NCBI GenBank assembly: GCA_002731735.1
Contig: PCCM01000084.1
Span: 18,890 to 24,476, forward strand
DNA from: Gemmatimonadota bacterium
GTDB taxonomy: Bacteria > Gemmatimonadota > Gemmatimonadetes > Longimicrobiales > Gaopeijiaceae
DNA length: 5,587 nt
Direction of reading: 5' to 3'
Shown here: positions 1-5,219 of the stretch, in pieces
Layout: each line of letters opens with the position of its first letter
Numbering within the stretch: the first letter of the stretch is position 1
The notes under the pieces: generated by a model
What the model saw: only the letters and a program-made list of their open reading frames with translations
Databases searched by the model: none
What the model was told of the DNA's origin: nothing
Made by a program: the position numbers and the translations under genes

Positions 1-126
1 GGTGTGGATGAAGAACTCACCCGGGACGTGATCTGGCGCATCATCTCCTCCGCGCGCCAAACACAGAGCCAGCGCAGCTCCTCTGAGCCACCGCCCAAGC
101 CTACCGAGCCCTCCCCCGAGCCGTAG
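1..126 (+). CDS. 3' end of a rightward gene, possibly a chorismate mutase (AroQ-type) domain
   Basis: Frame 1 is open from the window edge to a TAG at 124-126, giving the last 41 residues of a protein that starts outside the window. It begins GVDEELTRDVIWRIISSARQ and ends in a Pro/Ser/Glu-rich tail (SEPPPKPTEPSPEP) that is probably disordered. The first part looks like the last helix of an AroQ-type chorismate mutase, where a pattern like 'D-x-x-hydrophobic, I-I-x-x-S/A-R, then Q' closes the active site. That would place it in phenylalanine/tyrosine synthesis, either alone or fused to another shikimate-pathway enzyme. Only about 20 residues support this, so the coding call is firmer than the function. 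It converges on the leftward transglycosylase gene, with 36 bases between the two stop codons and no clear terminator there. Confidence 0.5.
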   Translation, partial: GVDEELTRDVIWRIISSARQTQSQRSSSEPPPKPTEPSPEP

Positions 127-162
127 GCCGGGAAGCGCCGTCCTTCCTTCAACAGCCCTCCC

Positions 163-1281
163 TTAATCGTCCGCCAAACGACTCCGGCTCTCGGTTGTGG
201 CCAGGGCGGCCATTGCTTGATAGGCGCTCCCAACGGGGATCCGCAACGGATACACGCTACCCGGCGGTGTCATGTCGCGGATTAACTGCGGGTTGAGTTC
301 TCGCATGCGATCGTCGGGCAGCCCCATGGCCTCGCCTATGTCTGCCAACGATGTCGCGCCGGGGGCCCACACCAGATCGTACTCGTACGGATCAGCCAGA
401 GTCACATCCAGATCGAATTGATCAGCGTAACGCGCCAGGTACCTGGCGGCGAGCAATTTGGGCACATATTGGGCGGTCTCCTTGGGAAGATGATCGACGA
501 TCTCCCAATAGAGATCCTCATCCCCCTGCCCATCGAGGTTCTCGTCGGCGGCGGCGTGATGAAAGATCCCGTTTGCGGCCCGCCCGACCGACCGCCGCGA
601 GAGAGCAAGGGTCACGCGCGTGGGACCGGCGTTGTATGCGGCCGCAGCGAGATACCACGAGCCGTACTGTTGGTAGAGTTCGCTGAGATACACGAGAGCA
701 GCGTCCGTGGCCTTCACCGGGTCCCGTCGCTCGTCCACGTAGGCGTCGATGCGCAACCCCAACGCTCGCGCCGTGGGATCCATGAACTGCCACATTCCGG
801 TCGCCAACACGGTCGAGCGGGCGTTCGTGAGGAATCCGGACTCGATCATGGCGAGGTAGACCAACTCCTCCGGCATTCCACGAGCGCGAAGCTTCTCGCG
901 GATCATGTCCGAATAGAGCCCCGCTCGGGAGAGCGTCCGTTCGAACTCCAGCTTGGCCGTGGTGGAAAACCGCACCATCCAATGCTTGACACGCTCGTTG
1001 TCGATCGGAAGCTGTGCGTCCGCCAGCTCACGCCCCATGTCTGCCAGAGCCGAGGGAACCGCCGACGGAACGACCTGGTGCCGAGCCCATCTCGCCTCGA
1101 CCTGCCCGGCGAACCGATGTACTTCGGTCCAATCGATCAACAGCGCACCGAGGGCGATGCTCAGCACCATGAGTTTCGAAACCCGCAGCATCGCTGATTG
1201 GCGTGCCCGCCCCCACCGCGTGTACCACCCGCTCGCGGACAAGCGGCGAGATGCCAATATCAATTTTTTTATCTGAAACAT
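163..1281 (-). CDS. Membrane-anchored lytic transglycosylase (SLT domain, MltD-like)
   Basis: Predicted peptidoglycan lytic transglycosylase: it cleaves the MurNAc-GlcNAc bond in the cell wall and leaves 1,6-anhydro-MurNAc. I start it at the ATG at 1281 (372 aa) because GGAGAGG lies 7 bases upstream; a GTG at 1308 in the same frame lacks this support. A basic N-terminus of about 32 residues precedes one hydrophobic segment (about 33-49, LMVLSIALGALL), a signal anchor that puts the rest in the periplasm. The SLT domain spans about 137-226. It has the catalytic Glu at 147 in AMIESGF, then ATGMWQFM and AAYNAGP, the three family motifs. LPKETAQYVPKLLAA follows, as in MltD. Residues about 302-349 (GATSLADIGEAMGL...ELNP) resemble a divergent LysM wall-binding repeat. 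The gene follows the rpmA terminator and has no partner in the window. A run of seven A's covers codons 4-6. Confidence 0.92.
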   Translation of the reverse strand: MFQIKKLILASRRLSASGWYTRWGRARQSAMLRVSKLMVLSIALGALLIDWTEVHRFAGQVEARWARHQVVPSAVPSALADMGRELADAQLPIDNERVKHWMVRFSTTAKLEFERTLSRAGLYSDMIREKLRARGMPEELVYLAMIESGFLTNARSTVLATGMWQFMDPTARALGLRIDAYVDERRDPVKATDAALVYLSELYQQYGSWYLAAAAYNAGPTRVTLALSRRSVGRAANGIFHHAAADENLDGQGDEDLYWEIVDHLPKETAQYVPKLLAARYLARYADQFDLDVTLADPYEYDLVWAPGATSLADIGEAMGLPDDRMRELNPQLIRDMTPPGSVYPLRIPVGSAYQAMAALATTESRSRLADD

Positions 1282-1378
1282 ATCTATGCCTCTCCGTCGG
1301 CTCGGCACCCTACGTTAGAAGAGTGGGAAAAGATCCAGGTGAGGTGTCCTCTAAAGGGGGCAAAAATCGAAATGGAAA

Positions 1379-1415
1379 GGGCCCGTCCCGCAGCGTTTCG
1401 CTGCGTGGCGGGCCT
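1379..1415 (-). terminator. Hairpin terminator after rpmA
   Basis: Arms at 1380-1395 and 1399-1414 pair over 16 positions with one mismatch and one G-T wobble, around a 3-base loop; 1379/1415 can add a further wobble pair. On the leftward transcript the hairpin begins about 20 bases after the rpmA stop. It is followed by CTTTCC, then ATTT and later five T's, a U-rich but broken tail. It probably ends the rng-rplU-rpmA transcript and separates it from the transglycosylase gene. Confidence 0.75.
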
Positions 1416-1435
1416 CGGTGCACATGGGCTCGGAG

Positions 1436-1690
1436 TCAGTCCGGGGGGTAGACCGAGACGGCCCTTCGACGTCGATGATTTTCGAACTTCACCACTCCTT
1501 CCGAAGTGGCGAAAAGTGTGTCGTCGCCTCCGCGGCCCACATTGAACCCGGCGTGGAAGTGCGTACCCCGCTGGCGAACGATGATGCTACCCGCACTCAC
1601 CCACTCGCCACCGTACCGCTTCACACCGAGCCGGTTGGGATTGCTATCCCGACCGTTTCGGCTCGATCCCACGCCTTTCTTATGTGCCAT
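1436..1690 (-). CDS. rpmA: 50S ribosomal protein L27
   Basis: Bacterial large-subunit protein L27, whose N-terminal tail reaches toward the peptidyl transferase centre and helps tRNA placement. The 84-residue product has the hallmark N-terminus AHKKGVGSSRNGRDSNPNRL, then GVKRYGGE, AGSIIVRQRGT, a glycine-rich stretch around FNVGRGGDDTLFA, and a C-terminus ending AVSVYPPD. The length is normal for the family. The Ala-His-Lys-Lys sequence comes directly after Met, so there is no cleavable N-terminal extension of the Firmicutes type. The ATG at 1690 has GAGGAG 6 bases upstream. It lies 38 bases after rplU on the same strand, the near-universal rplU-rpmA order, and is followed by a strong hairpin. 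Confidence 0.98.
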   Translation of the reverse strand: MAHKKGVGSSRNGRDSNPNRLGVKRYGGEWVSAGSIIVRQRGTHFHAGFNVGRGGDDTLFATSEGVVKFENHRRRRAVSVYPPD

Positions 1691-1728
1691 CAGATACTCC
1701 TCGGGAGCGTCGTAACGAAACCCAGATG

Positions 1729-2040
1729 CTAAAGCTTGATCTCAGCGATTCGGATTTCGGTGAATTTCTGACGATGTCCCTGTTTCCTTCGATAACCCTT
1801 ACGCTTCTTACGCTTGAAGACGATGATCTTGCGATCCTTGCCATGACGAAGCACCTCGGCGTTGACGGAGGCACCGGCCACTGTGGGCAGGCCCACCGAA
1901 ACCGCTGACCCGTCGGAAGCGATCAGTACCTGGTCGAAAGATACCGTCGTGCCTTCCTCCGCTTCCAGCGTGGGGACCCGAAGCTTGGAGCCCGGTTCCA
2001 CCCGGAACTGTTTACCACCTGTGCGAAAGACCGCGTACAT
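1729..2040 (-). CDS. rplU: 50S ribosomal protein L21
   Basis: Large-subunit ribosomal protein L21, which binds 23S rRNA. The 103-residue product has the family start MYAVFRTGGKQFRVEPG. It continues with the beta-rich middle (GTTVSFDQVLIASDG) and the basic signature FKRKKRKGYRRKQGHRQKFT before the end IRIAEIKL. The length is standard. The ATG at 2040 is preceded by GAGGG with a short spacer of 3 bases. It sits between rng (105 bases upstream) and rpmA (38 bases downstream), all leftward, consistent with one transcript. Confidence 0.98.
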   Translation of the reverse strand: MYAVFRTGGKQFRVEPGSKLRVPTLEAEEGTTVSFDQVLIASDGSAVSVGLPTVAGASVNAEVLRHGKDRKIIVFKRKKRKGYRRKQGHRQKFTEIRIAEIKL

Positions 2041-2145
2041 AAACCCTCGTCACTCTGCGAATCGACGTAATATGGCCAAAAAAATTGCGGAATGCCCTTG
2101 AAGGGTCAACCCCTCTCACCGGCTCGGTGGTCGTAGCGCCAGCGG
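2041..2145 (-). other. rng-rplU intergenic leader
   Basis: This 105-base gap precedes rplU. Read leftward it holds a 5-bp hairpin (CACCG-AGC-CGGTG), then two overlapping short inverted repeats (GGGTTGACCC and CCCTTCAAGGG) that could form only one at a time, then a run of seven T's. A TTGACC resembles a -35 box, but I see no good -10 box at the right distance. It may be a ribosomal-protein leader or a weak promoter. I do not recognise a known leader class. Confidence 0.3.
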
Positions 2146-3672
2146 TCATGCAGCCGCATACGTGGAAGTCACATCGGTCTGCGCGTTGCCGGAAAGGATG
2201 CGGAACTCGTCCTCCCGAAGCAGCGGATCGTCGCTCATGTCCAACTTCAGATTGGTCATCTGCCTCAAGTTCCGGATAAAGTCCGGCTCATTCTCCATGA
2301 TCTGCAACGCGACCTCGGGATGCATCCGAATCAAAAGCTTCTTCTCGGCTCCCTTCACCGAAACACGCCGGATGCTCCGCTCGATCTGGCGGACGACCGT
2401 AGCCGGCGTATACACGCGGCCGGTCCCCTCACAGTGATCGCACGCATCGGTGAGAGTCTGGAACAGAGACGGCCGAACTCTCTGACGGGTCATCTCGATC
2501 AATCCCAGGCTGGAGATCTCGAAGGCCTTGGTGCGTGCGCGGTCCCGGGCCAGATGGGTACGGAGCTCGTTCAGGACCTTGTCACGGTTCCGCTGAGACT
2601 CCATGTCGATGAAGTCACACACGATGATGCCCCCCATGTCCCTCAAGCGGAGTTGACGCGCGATCTCCCGGGTGGCCTCCAGGTTGGTCTTCAGAATTGT
2701 GCTTTCGGGATCCTTCTTTCCTTTGTATCGGCCCGTGTTGACGTCGATCGACACCAGCGCCTCCGTAGGCTCGATCACGATGTGGCCGCCCGAATGGAGC
2801 ATAGCTTTCTTCTGGAGCGTCGACTGAAATTCCTCTTCGACTCCATACTTGTCGAAGATTGACTCTGAGCCCGTGTAGAGCCGAACGCGTTCCTTGAGCT
2901 CGGGCGCGACGCTTTTCACGTACTGGAGGATCTCACTGTGGACCGCCTTGTTGTCCACAGTAATCCACTCGAAACGACTGCTGAACAGGTCCCGGATCAC
3001 GCCACTGATGAGCTTCGCCTCACGGTGGAGGGGGCTTGGCGCTTTCATTCCCTCCCTTTTCTTCAGGATCTTGCGCCACTTGGAACTGAGACGTTTGAAA
3101 TCCTTCTGAAAGGTTTCCTGGTTGAGTTCCTCACTCACCGTCCGCACGATGATGCCTCCCTGGTCCTTGGGAAGGACCCCCTTGGCAAGCTTGCGGAGGC
3201 GGGCACGCTCCTCGCGGTCCTCGATCTTGCGGCTCACACCTACCCGGGACGAACCAGGCATATAGACGAGAAATCGCCCAGGGAGTGAGATTTCAGCGGT
3301 CAGGCGAGGCCCCTTGGTACTGATGGGCTCCTTCGTGACCTGGACAATGATCGGCTGACCCTTCTTGATACTATCCTGAATCGGTGGGTACTTCCGGTCG
3401 CGCCTGCGCCGCCCACCCCCACCGCCATTTTCGTCGTCGTCGTCCCCCACCTCGAGGTCCGAGACATGAAGGAATCCAGCCTTGCTTGTACCGATATCGA
3501 CGAACGCGGCTTGAATACCGGGCAAGACGGCTTCCACCGTGCCCAAGTAGATGTCTCCGAGCATTTTGCCTCGGTCGGCCCGGTCGAGCATCATCTCGAC
3601 CAACTGCTCGTCTTCCATGAGCGCGACCCACGATTCGTGGGCCGTAGCACTCACGAGGATTTCTCTCCTCAT
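2146..3672 (-). CDS. rng: Ribonuclease G/E family endoribonuclease
   Basis: Predicted single-strand endoribonuclease of the RNase E/G family, acting in rRNA maturation and mRNA decay in the cytoplasm. I start it at the ATG at 3672 (508 aa), where GGGAG stands 10 bases upstream and the product opens MRREILVSA as in RNase G; a GTG at 3738 would add 22 unconvincing residues. An S1 RNA-binding domain covers about 38-130 (GDIYLGTVEAVLPGIQAAFVD), broken by an Asp/Gly/Arg-rich insert at about 77-94. The catalytic core holds the two metal-binding aspartates, D310 in SIDVN and D353 in CDFIDM. C411 and C414 in CDHCEGTG form the zinc-link. There is no long C-terminal scaffold, so it is RNase G-sized rather than E. 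coli RNase E-sized. The rng-rplU-rpmA order is a known arrangement. Confidence 0.96.
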   Translation of the reverse strand: MRREILVSATAHESWVALMEDEQLVEMMLDRADRGKMLGDIYLGTVEAVLPGIQAAFVDIGTSKAGFLHVSDLEVGDDDDENGGGGGRRRRDRKYPPIQDSIKKGQPIIVQVTKEPISTKGPRLTAEISLPGRFLVYMPGSSRVGVSRKIEDREERARLRKLAKGVLPKDQGGIIVRTVSEELNQETFQKDFKRLSSKWRKILKKREGMKAPSPLHREAKLISGVIRDLFSSRFEWITVDNKAVHSEILQYVKSVAPELKERVRLYTGSESIFDKYGVEEEFQSTLQKKAMLHSGGHIVIEPTEALVSIDVNTGRYKGKKDPESTILKTNLEATREIARQLRLRDMGGIIVCDFIDMESQRNRDKVLNELRTHLARDRARTKAFEISSLGLIEMTRQRVRPSLFQTLTDACDHCEGTGRVYTPATVVRQIERSIRRVSVKGAEKKLLIRMHPEVALQIMENEPDFIRNLRQMTNLKLDMSDDPLLREDEFRILSGNAQTDVTSTYAAA

Positions 3673-3824
3673 TTTGCTTTTTCTCCCGGTCAGTCCCTCA
3701 TGACCAATCCCGCCGGTGCGCTCAATCTGTCCCGCCACCGCCCCCCGTTCATTCCTCGGAGGAGCGACGTCGGCTTCAGACTGAGCCCGTAGTGGCAGGC
3801 CAGCGGCCCGAGTGGACTTCCCTG
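3673..3824 (-). other. Gap between the decayed dehydrogenase and rng
   Basis: These 152 bases hold the rng ribosome-binding site (GGGAG around 3683-3687 on the leftward strand). I see no promoter, terminator or gene that I can support. A GTG at 3738 in frame with rng could extend that gene upstream, but its N-terminus would not resemble the family. Confidence 0.4.
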
Positions 3825-4346
3825 TTATTCCGGCGCCGTCAGGCCGAGCATCTCGCTGATGAGTTGCCGCCCAATGACCAGACGCTGGATTTCGTTAGTC
3901 CTCAGCGATCTCGCAGACGTTTGGCGCCAGCCAAGCCCATGATTCGTGAGGGGTCTTCCTTCCTTGATCTTTGTAAGACTTCTTGTGTTCAGTCTCAATT
4001 CGTAATGTGATTCGTGGTCAGTGTGGAGTATGGTTCGTGGTGTCGTGTCGGCGGTGTCGAAGGCACTTTTGCCAGTTTGAGCGAGAGAGCATACATGACT
4101 CTCTGCGGCAAAGCGTCCCCGATCGGCGTTCGAGTCTTTTTCTAAGCTAACTGTCGGCCTACTGATGATGAAGCACCTTGACCGATGAGGCTGTACCCAT
4201 CCCACCCTCTCCACATACGTCACACCCGCGGCAGACCCTGGCTTCGTCACCGAAGAAACGCCCGCCTCCTGCACCGCTCTGTGGTAGCGTAGTCCCGGAC
4301 TGCCCGCAGTCCTTCGGCCAAGAAGATCGCAGAGAGTCAGGTCCAT
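3825..4346 (-). pseudogene. Decayed acyl-CoA dehydrogenase remnant
   Basis: The leftward frame ending in TAA at 3825 closes with TNEIQRLVIGRQLI and ten more residues, the unmistakable end of an acyl-CoA dehydrogenase (flavoenzymes that oxidise acyl-CoA to enoyl-CoA). The family residues just before, NVCEIAE, lie in a different frame at 3901-3921. They are joined by a single G at 3900 where the Gly codon of EGTNEIQ should be, so two bases are missing. At the other end the ATG at 4346 gives MDLTLCDLL. Removing one T near 4320-4325 carries on as AEGLRAVRDYATTER, like a dehydrogenase N-terminus, but this soon meets a stop at 4247-4249. The locus is about 520 bases, whereas the family needs about 1,140, and the middle matches nothing I recognise. 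I read it as a pseudogene with an internal loss or replacement plus frameshifts. The C-terminal call is strong and the N-terminal one moderate. Sequencing error could explain a frameshift but not the shortness. Confidence 0.6.
4068..4112. repeat. Bulged inverted repeat inside the decayed locus
   Basis: TTTGCC (4068-4073) pairs with GGCAAA (4107-4112). Inside it GC-AGAGAG (4081-4089, one bulged G) pairs with CTCTCTGC (4099-4106) around a 9-base loop. The two helices touch on the right side and are separated by a 7-base bulge on the left, giving 14 pairs in all. No T-run follows on either strand, so it is not a typical terminator. Confidence 0.4.
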
Positions 4347-4370
4347 GGCCGCCCGAGCGTGGTGGAACTC

Positions 4371-4616
4371 CTACTCGTCTATCTTCGCCTCCTGCTCGTC
4401 TATCGCCGGCTCGTTTCCATCGGAACCCGAAGTGCGGGCCGCAAGCGCTCGAAGTGCAAGCCCTCCCATCAACACGATCAACGCGGTCGTCACGAGCCAG
4501 GAGATCTCCAAGGAAATGCCCGCGAGTCCAAGGGCGCCGGCGAGCAAGAAGGCCCCAACCCTCCACTCGAGAAGGGCGCTATTCCCCCTCGATCGGTGAA
4601 ACAGCGACAAGAGCAC
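4371..4616 (-). CDS. Small two-helix membrane protein, coupled to the mutase subunit
   Basis: Unrecognised family. A GTG at 4616 opens an 81-residue frame one base after the TGA of the B12-binding subunit gene. GGAG lies 10 bases upstream inside that gene, which suggests translational coupling. The frame runs open further upstream but there overlaps the mutase gene in another frame, so GTG is the sensible start. After a short basic start (FHRSRGNSALLEWR) come two hydrophobic segments, about 18-36 (GAFLLAGALGLAGISLE) and 38-58 (ISWLVTTALIVLMGGLALRAL). A short, strongly acidic tail follows (SGSDGNEPAIDEQEAKIDE). The hairpin topology with a charged tail is typical of small inner-membrane proteins of unknown role. 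Position ties it to the mutase gene; no function can be read from the sequence. Confidence 0.6.
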   Translation of the reverse strand: MLLSLFHRSRGNSALLEWRVGAFLLAGALGLAGISLEISWLVTTALIVLMGGLALRALAARTSGSDGNEPAIDEQEAKIDE

Positions 4617-4617
4617 T

Positions 4618-5037
4618 TCAGACCTGCTCCGTGCGCGTGGAGAACCATTCGCGGATGTACCCAACAGCCTCCGTGGTCGGAGTCCCGGGACCGAACAGGC
4701 GCCCCACTCCCGCCTCCCTGAGCGCTTCCATGTCCGCCTCGGGAATGATTCCACCCCCCGTGAGCAACACATCACGGGCGCCCTCTTCCTCTAGTAACTC
4801 GCGGACCCTGGGAAACAGTGTCATGTGTGCCCCCGAGAGAACCGACAATGCCACGACGTCCACATCCTCCTGGATAGCTGCGTTGACAATCATCTCGGGC
4901 GTCTGGTGAAGCCCGGTATAGATCACCTCGAAACCGGCATCCCGGAAAGACGCCGCGATGACCTTGGCGCCGCGATCATGGCCATCCAAACCAGGCTTGG
5001 CCACGAGGACACGGATCTTCCGTTCCTCCGACGACAT
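4618..5037 (-). CDS. mcmA2: Methylmalonyl-CoA mutase-type cobalamin-binding subunit
   Basis: Stand-alone B12-binding domain (139 aa) that carries adenosylcobalamin for a methylmalonyl-CoA mutase-type isomerase, interconverting methylmalonyl-CoA and succinyl-CoA with a separate catalytic chain. The base-off/His-on motif D-x-H-x-x-G is present as D18-G-H20-D-R-G23, where H20 would ligate cobalt. SVLSGAH (65-71), LLTGGGIIP (91-99) and LFGPGT (114-119) are the remaining cofactor-pocket motifs. Length and order match the small-subunit or C-terminal domain family over its whole extent. The ATG at 5037 has AAGGAG 6 bases upstream. No catalytic subunit is in the window, so the partner must be encoded elsewhere or the domain serves a related mutase. 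It heads a leftward set with the small membrane protein and the decayed acyl-CoA dehydrogenase. Its upstream region carries a tandem 10-bp repeat. Confidence 0.93.
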   Translation of the reverse strand: MSSEERKIRVLVAKPGLDGHDRGAKVIAASFRDAGFEVIYTGLHQTPEMIVNAAIQEDVDVVALSVLSGAHMTLFPRVRELLEEEGARDVLLTGGGIIPEADMEALREAGVGRLFGPGTPTTEAVGYIREWFSTRTEQV

Positions 5038-5046
5038 TCACATCTC

Positions 5047-5076
5047 CTTCTGAAGGCTTCTGAAGCCTGTTGAAGA
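5047..5076. repeat. Three tandem 10-bp units upstream of the mutase subunit gene
   Basis: CTTCTGAAGG (5047-5056), CTTCTGAAGC (5057-5066) and CTGTTGAAGA (5067-5076) follow one another without gaps. Each core CTTCTGAAG is itself nearly palindromic, and 5054-5068 forms a 7+1+7 perfect inverted repeat (AGGCTTC-T-GAAGCCT). The first unit runs into the Shine-Dalgarno sequence of the leftward gene, so a bound protein or an RNA hairpin here could affect its translation. Confidence 0.6.
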
Positions 5077-5092
5077 AAGTGGGGCGAGCAGA

Positions 5093-5153
5093 AAGCTACT
5101 AATCTAAGAGGGCGACCGGAAAGGTCACCCTCCCGCCGGGGGTGGGGTAGCTT
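5093..5153 (-). promoter_or_regulatory. Nested inverted repeat, possible leader or promoter of the mutase gene
   Basis: AAGCTAC (5093-5099) and GTAGCTT (5147-5153) are exact inverted copies enclosing a second inverted repeat, 5108-5117 with 5123-5132 and a 5-base loop. As leftward RNA the inner helix is a full 10 bp with one G-U pair; as rightward RNA that position is a C-A mismatch, so the leftward strand folds better. A weak promoter-like pair overlaps it on the leftward strand: GTGACC (5128-5123) and TAGATT (5106-5101), 16 bases apart. I do not see a cobalamin riboswitch B12 box. Confidence 0.35.
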
Positions 5154-5181
5154 GCTTACCTCGATCACGCCACGCGATGTT

Positions 5182-5202
5182 GTTGGGTCGGATTGCCCCA
5201 AC
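5182..5202. repeat. Short hairpin upstream of the peptidase gene
   Basis: GTTGGG (5182-5187) pairs with CCCAAC (5197-5202) around a 9-base loop. It lies 65 bases before the peptidase start codon. No T-run follows, so it may be part of a leader or an operator, or be chance. Confidence 0.3.
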
Positions 5203-5219
5203 GTAATGGAGGAACCGAC

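Noticed and set aside
418..1197. Rightward open frame (259 codons) opposite the transglycosylase gene
   Set aside because: Complement shadow of a gene with intact SLT catalytic motifs; its own translation has no recognisable domain.
2072..2101. Short rightward frame beginning MAKKIAECP
   Set aside because: Only nine codons, in the leader of a leftward ribosomal-protein gene, with no ribosome-binding site.
2041..2145. Sigma70 promoter for rplU built on TTGACC
   Set aside because: No -10 hexamer at 16-18 bases; the nearest CATATT is about 30 bases away.
2320..2862. Rightward open frame opposite rng
   Set aside because: Lies wholly over the catalytic core of RNase G on the other strand, with no motif and no ribosome-binding site of note.
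3673..3738. GTG start at 3738 that would extend RNase G by 22 residues
   Set aside because: The ATG at 3672 has a GGGAG site and gives the family N-terminus; the extra residues do not resemble RNase G.
4178..4909. Long rightward open frame (243 codons) across the mutase subunit and membrane-protein genes
   Set aside because: Pro/Ser/Arg-rich composition typical of the reverse strand of GC-rich genes, no family motif, and it overlaps the clearly real B12-binding subunit.
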